Source of the DNA: Lysinibacillus cavernae
GTDB lineage: Bacteria > Bacillota > Bacilli > Bacillales_A > Planococcaceae
NCBI RefSeq assembly: GCF_009724685.1
Contig: NZ_WMEF01000009.1
Span: 62,001-126,000 of the forward strand
Direction of reading: 5' to 3'
DNA: 64,000 nucleotides
The notes beneath the pieces are model-generated. The model made no database searches, was not told the DNA's origin, and worked only from the letters and a program-made list of their open reading frames with translations. Within the stretch, counting starts at the first letter, position 1, and the number at the start of each line of letters is the position of its first letter. Below are positions 19,322-27,800 of this stretch, piece after piece. The translations under genes were made by a program, and so were the position numbers.

Positions 19322-20542
19322 TTAAGGATTAACTTTAGAGTTGAACACTTGTTTACCGTCTTTAAATTCAAGAACTGTTGCTGTTTTAATTGGGTTATGG
19401 TTTTCGTCAACTGAGAAAGTACCTGTTACTAAAGAAAGATCTTTTGTTGCAGCTAATTCGTTTTTAATTGCTTCTCCATCTGTAGATCCTGCACGTTTAA
19501 TCGCATCAGCAATGTAGTAAATTGAGTCATAGCCAAGTGCGTTGAATGCGTCAGGTGCTTTGTCACCATTTGCTGCTTTAAATGCCTTTACGAAATCTTG
19601 GATTTTTTGATCCGGATCTTCTGCAGAGTAGTGGTTTGTGATGTATGTGTTATTCAGTGCTTCAGCACCAGCTAGTTCTATTAAAGTTGGAGAATCCCAA
19701 CCATCAGCACCCATCAGAGGTACATCAATACCCATTTCACGTGCTTGCTTAACGATTAAACCAACTTCCTCATAGTATCCAGGGATAAAGATAAAGTCTG
19801 GATTTGCTGCTTTAATATTTGTTAATTGTGTACGGAAGTCTGTATCCTTAGCCACATAAGCCTCTTCTTTTACAACTTTTCCGCCACTCTTAGTGATCGT
19901 TTCTTTAAAGGATTTTGCTAAACCTTTTGCATAGTCTGATGCATTATCTGCGAAAATAGCTACGTTTTTCGCATCTAGTTCACCTGAGGCAAAGTTAGCT
20001 GCTACAATTCCTTGGAATGGGTCAATAAAGCATGTACGGAATGCATATTCATTAACACTGCCATCCTCGTTTACTGTTATATTTGGTGCTGTACCAGAAC
20101 CAGTAACAATCGGAATTTTATTGTCATTTGCAATTTGAACAGTTGCTACTGTATTACCTGAAGTTGCAGGAGCTAACATTGCTACTACTTTATCTTGCGT
20201 TGCTAGTTTAATAGCTGCTGAAGTTGCTTCAGAGTTTTCCGATTTATTATCTACTTTAATTAGTTCGATTTTCTTACCATCAATACCGCCAGCATCATTA
20301 ATTTCTTTTACAGCAAGTTCTGCGCCAAGCCCGATAGAAGAACCATAAGATGCTACATTTCCTGAAAGTTCTAAGTTGGCACCGATTTTAATGGTATCGC
20401 CATCAGAGGAACCTCCTCCTGATGATGAGCCTCCACCAGAACTTGAATCATCACCAGCACCACAACCAGCAAGGACACCAGCAAGTAATGAAGATGCTAC
20501 TAAAAGTGAACCGAACTTCTTAAGCTTTTTGTTCTCTTTCAT
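19322..20542 (-). CDS. livK: Branched-chain amino acid ABC transporter substrate-binding lipoprotein
   Basis: Extracytoplasmic receptor of the importer, 406 residues. The signal peptide ends in the lipobox LAGC (Cys at about 27) and is followed by a flexible serine/glycine linker (SSSGGGSSSGGGSS). The type I periplasmic-binding fold begins IKIGANLELSGNVASYGSS. AGGGGGAA precedes the ATG by seven bases. Promoter and CodY-like box lie just upstream; a terminator separates it from livH. Confidence 0.94.
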   Translation of the reverse strand: MKENKKLKKFGSLLVASSLLAGVLAGCGAGDDSSSGGGSSSGGGSSDGDTIKIGANLELSGNVASYGSSIGLGAELAVKEINDAGGIDGKKIELIKVDNKSENSEATSAAIKLATQDKVVAMLAPATSGNTVATVQIANDNKIPIVTGSGTAPNITVNEDGSVNEYAFRTCFIDPFQGIVAANFASGELDAKNVAIFADNASDYAKGLAKSFKETITKSGGKVVKEEAYVAKDTDFRTQLTNIKAANPDFIFIPGYYEEVGLIVKQAREMGIDVPLMGADGWDSPTLIELAGAEALNNTYITNHYSAEDPDQKIQDFVKAFKAANGDKAPDAFNALGYDSIYYIADAIKRAGSTDGEAIKNELAATKDLSLVTGTFSVDENHNPIKTATVLEFKDGKQVFNSKVNP

Positions 20543-20577
20543 AATTAAATTCCCCCTGAAAATTTCTAAAATATTAG

Positions 20578-20592
20578 ATATTTCTGATAATT
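20578..20592. promoter_or_regulatory. Candidate CodY-box at livK promoter
   Basis: ATATTTCTGATAATT matches the CodY consensus at 12 of 15 positions and overlaps the -10 box and predicted start site of the livK promoter, where a repressor would act. Confidence 0.5.
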
Positions 20593-20618
20593 ATAAACAA
20601 TTAAATTCATTAACTCAA
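20590..20618 (-). promoter_or_regulatory. Probable sigma-A promoter of livK
   Basis: Minus strand TTGAGT (20618-20613), 17-base spacer, perfect TATAAT (20595-20590). This leaves a leader of about 40 bases. The rest of the AT-rich 380-base gap up to 20922 shows no ORF or RNA that I can support. Confidence 0.65.
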
Positions 20619-20894
20619 TAGCAAAAATAATTATTTATAACTATCTAAAACGAATGAAAAATATTATTCATATAAGCCTTTTACATTGTAAAACATTCTT
20701 TATATTTAGTCTAGAGTGATTTTTCAGTATAATTAGTTATTTGTGAATTATCTTTTAATTATAAACTTAGAATAGTAAAAAACTATCAGTTGAAATTATT
20801 TTCTTACAATAAGGTCTCTATACTAGAGCATTTGTTTTCTTATCTGATTATTTCCCTGAAAATATTTACTGAACGGCAGAGTCATTCAAACATA

Positions 20895-20928
20895 AAAAGC
20901 CTAGAGCTGGTTTTCCATTGCTCTAAGC
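20895..20928 (-). terminator. Terminator of the methyltransferase-like gene
   Basis: AGCCTAGAGC / GCTCTAAGCT inverted repeat overlapping the stop codon of the gene at 20923-21525, with T-rich flank on the minus strand. Confidence 0.7.
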
Positions 20929-21525
20929 TTTTTTTAATAAGAACACACAAAGGCGCTCATTAATATTTGTTTCATTTTCTAAATGCACTTCATGAAGTAA
21001 TTCGAATGGGGTTCCATGATGTAAAAATTGTAAATAATCGTAAGGCGGATAGTATAGAATTATATGAATATCTCGCATTCGCCGCTCGTAGGATTCCCAA
21101 ATATTATGAATGACTGTACGAAAAATATGAATCGAAAATGGATTAAAAAAGAAAAACACATTATCACATGGTTTTATTTCATAAGCCTCTGCTATTGTAT
21201 GGATAAATGAAATGGGCGCATGTACTCGCCTTTTTTGAAGATAAGTGCGCTTATTTTCTTCAGCCTCTGCATAAAAGCCTGCATCCATTTCTATCCCAAT
21301 CGTTGGAATATGAAACTTATGATGCACATAAATTGGAACTCGGCCTTTCCCACAACCCATATCGATAAACACAGCGTTATCAGGCATATCATACGTTGCA
21401 AATAATTGTTCCAGCCCCATATATGGCGTTGGTTCATAACGATGATAGTGTGCAAGCTTTGGAAAACCATATTGTTCTCCCACAGTGTTGATCTGCAAAT
21501 ATTTATCAAATTGCTGTTCATTCAT
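20923..21525 (-). CDS. Class I SAM-dependent methyltransferase-like protein
   Basis: 200 residues with motif I VFIDMGCGKGRVPIYVHHKF (about 53-72) and GIEMDAGFYAEAEEN as the acidic strand-2 region. The later motif FFFFNPFSIHIFR contains an NPF triad reminiscent of NPPY/NPF methyltransferases that act on nucleic acid or protein amide groups. The substrate is unknown. Ribosome site GAGGAG nine bases before the ATG. Single gene with its own terminator. Confidence 0.8.
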   Translation of the reverse strand: MNEQQFDKYLQINTVGEQYGFPKLAHYHRYEPTPYMGLEQLFATYDMPDNAVFIDMGCGKGRVPIYVHHKFHIPTIGIEMDAGFYAEAEENKRTYLQKRRVHAPISFIHTIAEAYEIKPCDNVFFFFNPFSIHIFRTVIHNIWESYERRMRDIHIILYYPPYDYLQFLHHGTPFELLHEVHLENETNINERLCVFLLKKA

Positions 21526-21611
21526 ATGAAAAGACTCCTCAGAAAAGAATGCTTTATTTTAGCACGATGTAAAGCAAAACCATACCCAAAAGTGTTGGAT
21601 ATGGTTATTTT

Positions 21612-23399
21612 TTAACGACCTCTACGTTTAAATTTAAAAACAAAGAAGATTGCTAGAATGAGCACTACTAAGGATGCAACTATTGTTAATACCGTATTTT
21701 TATCAATAACCGTTGCTTGATTTGGTGCTTCATCGGTTGAACCAGGCATACCCATTGGAGGACCGTTTCCATCAGGACGTTGCATAGGTTCGCCATTCTG
21801 TCTTTCTCCTGGACCGTTTTCTTCCCTGTTAAACGGCGGGCTTTCTGATGGATCAAAATCCTCTGGTAGCTGACTCGGATCAAAATTATCCGGCATAAAA
21901 TTCATTTCACCATTTTCATTAAGATTCTGCATGCCCATATTACCTTGAGTTGTGGTAGACGTTTCCACAAAAAGCTCCCCAGACAACTGCTTCAAAATAG
22001 ATTCGGAGCGCTGTTTAGCAAATTCAGGCAAGCTATTTTCGCCTTCAACTGCCTCTAAAAACTGCTCCGTAGTAGAGAATTTGGTTGGATCGGCTTCGAC
22101 GTAGGTAGTTATTAACACAGCTACCTTTTTTGTAATAGCCTGCACATTATCTTCTGTTAAATATGTTGTCGCTAGTTCTTCTAAATACTCCTCATATTTA
22201 GCACGGTACGCCTCATTAGCAAGCAAGGCATTCAGCAATGGCCGCTCCTCTAAAGTTGTACCAGAAACAGGAGTCTCCACACTAAAATTAATAGCACTTT
22301 CGTCTAACAGGTTGCCTGACATGCCCATTCCTATGTTGAAGCCGTCACCTTGTTGTTGCTTATCACCACCGTCTGCCTGATCAGGTCGTTCATTGTTTTG
22401 GGCAAATGGTCTTTGCATATTAGTAGAAGCGTTGGCTGGATTTTGACCATCTCCTCCACCCATTTTACCTCTACCTCCTCCAGCACCAAAGCCACCAAAG
22501 GACATATTGTAATCCCATGGGATAATTGAAAACATCCCGTTTTGCTCATACAAATAGTAGTTATGTTTCAAATTCCCTTGATAACTATCTAAATTGACAA
22601 GTGCAGTATTGACGGCAAAATAACGGAGCATTTCATCGACATCAATAAATTTTTCTATATCTCCGCCATTATTAATAGCATCTACCATTTCAACAAGCTT
22701 GGATTGATCAATATTCCCTTCATTTGTTTTTAATCCTATTCCTGTATAGTCTGCGATATCGTCACTAATATATTTTAAATCACTACCTATCCCATCAGGC
22801 TTAAATAAAAAACCATCATTTGAACCGTAGTTATTAGCTAGGAATGTCTCATCGACTGCTTCTACTCCTAGGAACAAACCTCGTTCCTCACCGTTTACTG
22901 TGACATACATATAGGAATGTGCTGGCGTTGGTAAACCCATCTGCTCCATCAATTCATAGGAGATATACTCTCGCATTAATGTAGAGTCACTATAATTATT
23001 ATTTAAATTTATTTTTTTCAAGCCATATAAGCTTTGTGTATCATCATAATAATCAAAATCAATTTTTAAACTATAGCGATCTGAGTCACTATTAACAACC
23101 GATTGTAATGTTAGATTTCCCTTTGTTCGAATTGCAACATTCTCAATTTTCTTGCCGTTTACTGTAATATCCGCCTGTTTTAACTCCTCAGCCGCGGCAT
23201 TTTCGAGCATGTCAGCCCAATCTTCCTCAGCAATCTCGATATCAACCGTGGTTACTTTATTCTTATTAAAAACTAAATTCTCATAAGAGAACTCGCTATT
23301 TTTCGTTTCAATGCCTACATTCGGAAGTACAGCATATATCACGACAAAGAGAAGGAGTAGAATCGTCATACATAGGTAGACAATCCGGGTTTTAATCAT
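21612..23399 (-). CDS. CotH-type protein kinase, membrane-anchored
   Basis: CotH-family proteins are atypical kinases; B. subtilis CotH phosphorylates spore coat proteins. 595 residues: one N-terminal transmembrane helix (about 6-24), an extracellular CotH domain (about 40-470) with VAIRTKGNLTLQS, the GLKKINLNNNYSD strand and the Mg-binding-type IIPWDYNMSFG. A glycine-rich insertion follows (GGFGAGGGRGKMGGGDG). A proline/asparagine-rich linker leads to a C-terminal helix and basic end FKRRGR. ATG at 23399 chosen by GAGAGGTG spacing. Last gene of the VTC-DUF4956-CotH operon; likely cell-surface rather than coat-restricted because it is anchored at both ends (inference). Confidence 0.9.
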   Translation of the reverse strand: MIKTRIVYLCMTILLLLFVVIYAVLPNVGIETKNSEFSYENLVFNKNKVTTVDIEIAEEDWADMLENAAAEELKQADITVNGKKIENVAIRTKGNLTLQSVVNSDSDRYSLKIDFDYYDDTQSLYGLKKINLNNNYSDSTLMREYISYELMEQMGLPTPAHSYMYVTVNGEERGLFLGVEAVDETFLANNYGSNDGFLFKPDGIGSDLKYISDDIADYTGIGLKTNEGNIDQSKLVEMVDAINNGGDIEKFIDVDEMLRYFAVNTALVNLDSYQGNLKHNYYLYEQNGMFSIIPWDYNMSFGGFGAGGGRGKMGGGDGQNPANASTNMQRPFAQNNERPDQADGGDKQQQGDGFNIGMGMSGNLLDESAINFSVETPVSGTTLEERPLLNALLANEAYRAKYEEYLEELATTYLTEDNVQAITKKVAVLITTYVEADPTKFSTTEQFLEAVEGENSLPEFAKQRSESILKQLSGELFVETSTTTQGNMGMQNLNENGEMNFMPDNFDPSQLPEDFDPSESPPFNREENGPGERQNGEPMQRPDGNGPPMGMPGSTDEAPNQATVIDKNTVLTIVASLVVLILAIFFVFKFKRRGR

Positions 23400-23441
23400 A
23401 GCTGGCACCTCTCTTCATAGTCCTTTTTCTTATAGAGGTCA

Positions 23442-24125
23442 TTACGCTGTAAAATTCCCATCGTAACTAAGCATGATGGCCGATTTCACACCAGACACTT
23501 TTGTCAATTGATCCATCAGTTTCGCATCATTTTGTTTTACACGAATTTCATAAGTTGTTTCGATCTCGTCATTTTGCATAATCGATTTCGATTTGAGTGC
23601 GAATTTTTTTGTTTGTGCGGCGATAATTCGCTCCACCTCAGCGTTTGCTAGCTCTTCTTCAAATTTTATAATTAATAAATAAGGATTTTCTACAGTAATT
23701 TTATTAACAAACACTAGTAATACAAGCCCGATTAACACAGCGCCAATAATGACTAATGGAATAAAACCTGCACCACATAAAATACCTGAAACAATGGCCC
23801 AGAAAATATAGACTAAATCCATAGGGTCCTTAATAGGTGTACGGAAACGTACAATAGATAAAGCACCAACCATACCAAGTGATAGCAGAACGTTTGAACT
23901 GATTCCCATTATTACTAGTGCTGTTGCCATTGTCATAATAAGTAATGAAATATTGAATGAATGTGAGTAAATAACACCGTTAAAGGTTTTCTTATAAACG
24001 GCGTAAATGAAAAGCCCTATAAAAAATGCAACGACTAAACCAATAATTGAATCGATTAATGAAAATGATGTTGTTTTTTCTAAAAAGTTGGATTTAAAAA
24101 TATCACTAAATTTAATTGAATCCAT
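23442..24125 (-). CDS. DUF4956 membrane protein
   Basis: 227 residues with about four N-terminal helices followed by a soluble domain from residue 140 on. The conserved loop MVGALSIVRFRTPIKDPMDLVYIFWAI contains the RFRTPIKDP motif diagnostic of DUF4956. Function unknown, but the family is characteristically encoded beside VTC-domain polyphosphate polymerases and CotH proteins, as here. AAAAGGAG precedes the ATG; it lies 18 bases after the VTC gene. It may form the membrane partner of the polymerase (inference). Confidence 0.9.
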   Translation of the reverse strand: MDSIKFSDIFKSNFLEKTTSFSLIDSIIGLVVAFFIGLFIYAVYKKTFNGVIYSHSFNISLLIMTMATALVIMGISSNVLLSLGMVGALSIVRFRTPIKDPMDLVYIFWAIVSGILCGAGFIPLVIIGAVLIGLVLLVFVNKITVENPYLLIIKFEEELANAEVERIIAAQTKKFALKSKSIMQNDEIETTYEIRVKQNDAKLMDQLTKVSGVKSAIMLSYDGNFTA

Positions 24126-24143
24126 CGTTTATTCTCCTTTTTA

Positions 24144-24845
24144 TTAGCCGTACATACGACTAAGTTGATATTTTGAATATGCCTCAGCTCGTGTATCCAC
24201 AGATTGTAGTAAATACTTGATGATATCTGGTAAGTATTCATCATACTTTACCTCTAAAATCACAAGATTCGGCTCCAGTACATCCACCATCGGTAAGCTC
24301 TGATTAAACATATCTGTATTACGCAAACTGGATTGCACTTTACTATCAAAAGTTACGCGCACATTTCCAAACGGATAAACATATGCCTCTCGCTCATAAT
24401 CCACTACCGTTGTTGGTCTAAGTTGGCTATAGTTCATCTCTTGATATAAGTCTCGAACCAGTCCTCGGTCGTCAGCCTCCATCCAGGATATTTGTCCGAC
24501 ACGCATTTTTTCATATTCGGCTTGAGATATCGCGCACTTTGTTTTAAAAGTTATATTGTTACGCTTACTCTTCCGCTCCAAATTAATAACGGCACTTGAT
24601 TTGCCGTATATTCGTACCCGATATTTATCTCGATTGATAAAGCCCTCTTTTTTCTCAGTTAGCACTTTATTGGCAAAATTATCGAAGTACGTACTTCGAA
24701 TTAAATATTTACCATCCATGCCCGCATGCTTGTCTATTTGCATAACATGCTGAAGCTTGGTCTTTATTAACGCATAATCTGGATAGGAGATCGCCTGTTT
24801 AATTTCCTTGCGACCATTTGGATTATATGAAGTTACTATAGGCAT
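24144..24845 (-). CDS. VTC-domain polyphosphate polymerase-like protein
   Basis: Triphosphate-tunnel fold related to the yeast VTC4 catalytic domain, which makes polyphosphate from ATP. 233 residues with the basic tunnel strands YLIRSTYFDN, DKYRVRIYG, NLERKSKRNNITFKTK and the acidic ILEVKYDEYLP; these carry the alternating Lys/Arg/Glu residues of the family. The ATG at 24845 follows AAGGTGA at a good distance. No VTC-type SPX domain. First gene of an operon with DUF4956 and CotH, controlled by the promoter at 24993. Actual polymer product is unproven. Confidence 0.85.
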   Translation of the reverse strand: MPIVTSYNPNGRKEIKQAISYPDYALIKTKLQHVMQIDKHAGMDGKYLIRSTYFDNFANKVLTEKKEGFINRDKYRVRIYGKSSAVINLERKSKRNNITFKTKCAISQAEYEKMRVGQISWMEADDRGLVRDLYQEMNYSQLRPTTVVDYEREAYVYPFGNVRVTFDSKVQSSLRNTDMFNQSLPMVDVLEPNLVILEVKYDEYLPDIIKYLLQSVDTRAEAYSKYQLSRMYG

Positions 24846-24992
24846 TCCATCACCTTCCCTACTTATTAGTGTCATACTGACGGTGTACAAACTCAGTAAG
24901 CAACCTTGCCTCTTGCGTTATTTGCTAACTAGTACATGACGAACTCTTCATTACGGTTATCCTCTTCTGTTCGTTCCTCGTCTACACCGTCT

Positions 24993-25026
24993 ACTATAAA
25001 GTGCATTTGTGTCAGGCAGATGTCAG
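24993..25026 (-). promoter_or_regulatory. Promoter with tandem TGTCAG repeats, VTC-DUF4956-CotH operon
   Basis: Plus strand TGTCAG (25010-25015), GCAGA, TGTCAG (25021-25026). On the minus strand this is CTGACA-N5-CTGACA, then 11 bases, then a -10 TATAGT (24998-24993). The same repeat, spacing and distance to the -10 box occurs at 27237-27270 before the two-component genes. The 11-base period is typical of OmpR-family response-regulator sites that replace a -35 box. Confidence 0.75.
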
Positions 25027-25095
25027 CTTTACATATTCAACTATTTTTTTACAAAGCCATTTACGTGTCGTTTCTGAGATACTAGAAGCACAACA

Positions 25096-25134
25096 TAAAA
25101 AAGCTACCACGCTCTTACAGCGTAGTAGCTTTTT
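25096..25134 (-). terminator. Terminator of the two-component operon
   Basis: AAAAAGCTAC..ACGCT / AGCGT..GTAGCTTTTTT stem with a five-base loop, overlapping the last codons of the histidine kinase; ends in a T run on the minus strand. Confidence 0.9.
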
Positions 25135-26530
25135 GCAATACTAATTCAAAGGATGTTCCAGAAGTATTACTTTCGATTAATCGTAAGTCTCCACCAATTG
25201 ATTGTGCCATCATTTTACTAAGTGGTAATCCTAAACCTAATCCTCGAATAGAGTATTTTTTATTCTCTCCTCTATAAAAACGCTCAAAAATAAATGCCTG
25301 ATCCTCTAGAGGGATACCATAACCTGAATCCTTCACAATCATCGAAAGCGTATTCCCTTGATCTAGCAGCTTCAGCGTTATCGTTCCTTTGTCCATCGCC
25401 TGTTTAGCATTAGTTAAGAGATTTGTAATGATTTGTTGGATACGGACAATATCTGCCTGAACATTTATTGATTGTTCTATTAAGTGTACAGTTACTTTTA
25501 CATTTTCATCATCCTGCATTACTTCCCACTGTGCCACCGCATCGCGCAAGAGCTGATTAACATTTACAGACTCTAGCTTCACAGGGATAGCATCAACAGC
25601 AAAATGGTTAAAAGCAAGTAAGTCACCAACCATCGTTTTCATTTTTGTCGTTTCAACCATAGCCATTTCAATGAATTCCATTGCATCCTGACCTGTTACA
25701 ACATCATCTCTTACAGCTTGTAGTAAACCACTTATAGAAGTGACAGGTGTTTTCAACTCATGGGTGACGCCCGCTAATAATTCTGTTCTAGTTTTCTCCA
25801 ATTGCTCTAACTTGCTTGCCATATTTTTAAAGGACGTAACTAGCTCATACACCTCTTTTTCCTTACTATCCTGAGGCAGATCAACAGCATAATTGCCTTC
25901 CTGTACATGTTTTGCTGCCTCCGCCACCTGTTTGATTGGACGGGCTAAACGTTTTGACAAAAAGTAAATTGCAATCCAGCCTAATAAGGCCAATGCCCCA
26001 ATTAATAATGCCAGCTGACCATATGCTTGATTCACCCTTGTTAAATTGTCTTTCTTCTCCATAACGAGCACCCAGCCAATTAACTGATTATTATTTTCTA
26101 TTTTCCTTTTAACCACATATTGAACAGGCTCTAGGCCACCCGTTATTTCCTTCGTACCCTCTTCTCCATCCAACAAGCTAGCAATATTTTTAGCACTACC
26201 AGGAGGAACAGGGCGATTACTTGTCAGTATATTCCCCTCTATATCGATAACATACAAAATAGGATCAATATCTCTCATGCTAAAGCGCTCTCGATCCCCA
26301 ATGAAACCAGGAATACCGTTTGGTCCAGTATTAGGACCCGTTGTATCTGTTAAGCGATAGACCGTCTCATCTGCTAAAAACTCCATCATCTCTAAACGAT
26401 TTTCAAATGTCGCATGACGAATCCACACGGCAGAGATCAAGGAAATAATAGCTAATCCAATAAACAGTGTTAGTAAATAACGGCTTGTCCAATATTGGAG
26501 TAAAGATATTCGCTTATTTTTTTTTAACAC
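25115..26530 (-). CDS. Sensor histidine kinase (HAMP, HisKA, HATPase)
   Basis: 471-residue membrane kinase: transmembrane helices at about 18-38 and 172-190, an extracytoplasmic sensor domain of about 130 residues containing YVIDIEGNILTSNRP, HAMP 191-243, phosphoacceptor H257 in AGVTHELKTP, N-box NLLTNAKQAM, G1 DSGYGIP and G2 GLGLGLPL. Starts at GTG 26530, overlapping the response regulator by 17 bases. Signal unknown. It probably governs its own operon and the polyphosphate/CotH operon through the shared TGTCAG repeats. Confidence 0.92.
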   Translation of the reverse strand: MLKKNKRISLLQYWTSRYLLTLFIGLAIISLISAVWIRHATFENRLEMMEFLADETVYRLTDTTGPNTGPNGIPGFIGDRERFSMRDIDPILYVIDIEGNILTSNRPVPPGSAKNIASLLDGEEGTKEITGGLEPVQYVVKRKIENNNQLIGWVLVMEKKDNLTRVNQAYGQLALLIGALALLGWIAIYFLSKRLARPIKQVAEAAKHVQEGNYAVDLPQDSKEKEVYELVTSFKNMASKLEQLEKTRTELLAGVTHELKTPVTSISGLLQAVRDDVVTGQDAMEFIEMAMVETTKMKTMVGDLLAFNHFAVDAIPVKLESVNVNQLLRDAVAQWEVMQDDENVKVTVHLIEQSINVQADIVRIQQIITNLLTNAKQAMDKGTITLKLLDQGNTLSMIVKDSGYGIPLEDQAFIFERFYRGENKKYSIRGLGLGLPLSKMMAQSIGGDLRLIESNTSGTSFELVLQKATTL

Positions 26531-27200
26531 TTAGCTGATACCCCAATCCTCGTAGTGTCTTTATTTCTCCTTCTATCTCATCCCATTTTTTTAATGCCTT
26601 ACGAAGCCTCTTTATTGCTAAATCTACGGCTCGATCACTACCTTCATACTCCCAACCCCAAACTTGGTCGATTAGCTGGTCTCGTGTAAACGTTTGGTTG
26701 GGATGGTCAGCTAAAAACAAAAGCACCGATAAATCTCTTGGTGTTAATACAATCTCCTCTCCACTCAGAAGCACTCTATGTGCTTTACTATCAATTTCTA
26801 AAGTCCCATAACGTTTTATAGTGGATGAATTAGGGTTTCCTTCAGCACGTCTTAAAACAGCCTTCACTCTTGCAACGACTTCATCCGCTATAAAGGGCTT
26901 AGCAATATAATCGTCTGCACCGTGATCAAATCCTTCTAAGCGGTAATTAACCTCTCCTAATGCTGTTAACATAATAATTGGGCAGGTACTTCGCTCTCTT
27001 ATTTCTTTTAAGATGAGCCAACCATTTTTCTCTGGTAACATAATATCTAACAACACTAGGTCTGGCTGTGTCTCACGAAACATGTCTAAGGCCTCTCCAC
27101 CATTGAAGCATTGCGTTACACTATAACCCACTTTTTGTAAATAAACCTTTAAAACCTGACTTATTGCATATTCATCTTCTACTACTAAAATGTTTGCCAT
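26514..27200 (-). CDS. OmpR/PhoB-family response regulator
   Basis: 228 residues: receiver domain with acidic E8/D9, phosphoacceptor D52 (LVLLDIMLPEKNG), T and K positions in MLTALG and IAKPF; a C-terminal winged helix contains GSDRAVDLAIKRLRKAL and ends in the family-typical TLRGLGYQL. The ATG at 27200 is chosen because AGGTGA is spaced correctly. Coupled to the downstream kinase gene. Winged-helix regulators of this type bind direct repeats, matching those at 27254-27270 and 25010-25026. Confidence 0.93.
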   Translation of the reverse strand: MANILVVEDEYAISQVLKVYLQKVGYSVTQCFNGGEALDMFRETQPDLVLLDIMLPEKNGWLILKEIRERSTCPIIMLTALGEVNYRLEGFDHGADDYIAKPFIADEVVARVKAVLRRAEGNPNSSTIKRYGTLEIDSKAHRVLLSGEEIVLTPRDLSVLLFLADHPNQTFTRDQLIDQVWGWEYEGSDRAVDLAIKRLRKALKKWDEIEGEIKTLRGLGYQLSVKKK

Positions 27201-27236
27201 AGTCATTCACCTCGCCACTAGTACGCTCTTATGTTT

Positions 27237-27270
27237 ATTATAGCACCGGTTTATGTCAGTTAAATGTCAG
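27237..27270 (-). promoter_or_regulatory. Promoter with tandem TGTCAG repeats, two-component operon
   Basis: Plus strand TGTCAG (27254-27259), TTAAA, TGTCAG (27265-27270). On the minus strand the repeats are followed after 11 bases by a perfect TATAAT (27242-27237), with no -35 hexamer. Architecture identical to that at 24993-25026, which suggests autoregulation by the adjacent response regulator. Confidence 0.75.
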
Positions 27271-27320
27271 CCTATACGCATCCCATAAACTTCTGTAAGC
27301 GAATATACCGAGGACATCTA

Positions 27321-27350
27321 TTGACAATGTCTTCCTAAGCCACTTATCAT
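27321..27350 (+). promoter_or_regulatory. Probable sigma-A promoter of IsdG-like gene
   Basis: TTGACA (27321-27326), 18-base spacer, TATCAT (27345-27350), directly followed by a Fur-like operator. Confidence 0.6.
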
Positions 27351-27355
27351 TGATT

Positions 27356-27374
27356 GCGAATGATAATCAGTGAT
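27356..27374 (+). promoter_or_regulatory. Fur-box-like operator
   Basis: The core AATGATAATCA (27359-27369) matches the centre of the Fur consensus; 13 of 19 positions agree overall. It overlaps the predicted transcription start of the haem-degrading monooxygenase gene, consistent with iron repression. Confidence 0.65.
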
Positions 27375-27418
27375 AACTCATTCAAATACCTAGTAAATGA
27401 GATTAAAGGGGGAAAAGT

Positions 27419-27751
27419 ATGATTATTGTGACTAATCGTATTCAAGTGAAACCAGGTTTTGCTGCGAGAATGGCACCAAACTTTACTAAGCCAGGTCCAC
27501 TCCAACAATTTGAAGGCTTCCATAAAGTAGAGGTGTTAATTTCAACCGATGATCCTACTTATGACGAAATGAGTGTTAATATGTATTGGGAAACCAAGGA
27601 GCATTTCCAAGCATGGCGTAATAGCGATGCATTTGCTGCAGCTCATCATCGTCCAAATTCAGGTTCTGAGGGAGAAAAAGCTGACAGTCCACTTATCGGC
27701 AGCAAAATAGTTGTTGCTGAATTAGCATCTTCTATTGAAGCTTTACGTTAA
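27419..27751 (+). CDS. IsdG/HmoA-like haem-degrading monooxygenase
   Basis: 110-residue ABM-fold protein. The start MIIVTNRIQVKPGF carries the asparagine of the IsdG triad (N6), the middle NMYWETKEHFQAW supplies the tryptophan, and a histidine follows in AAHHRP. Such enzymes cleave haem to release iron in the cytoplasm. The Fur-like box and promoter upstream and the strong AAAGGGGG ribosome site support an iron-starvation role. No haem transporter gene is adjacent. Confidence 0.87.
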   Translation: MIIVTNRIQVKPGFAARMAPNFTKPGPLQQFEGFHKVEVLISTDDPTYDEMSVNMYWETKEHFQAWRNSDAFAAAHHRPNSGSEGEKADSPLIGSKIVVAELASSIEALR

Positions 27752-27800
27752 TAAACGGCAATTAAATTTCTTATACATGATCTTCTGATTCTATCTAAAA

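Noticed and set aside
20376-20621. Plus-strand ORF rich in Pro/Glu opposite livK
   Set aside because: It is the antisense of the livK signal peptide and Ser/Gly linker; low complexity explains the open frame.
20640-20900. Long AT-rich spacer as a possible origin or repeat array
   Set aside because: No repeated units, DnaA boxes or CRISPR-like spacing; it looks like an ordinary AT-rich promoter region.
24891-25095. Extra gene between VTC operon and histidine kinase
   Set aside because: No frame with a ribosome site; the stretch is explained by a promoter with direct repeats, a leader and the terminator.
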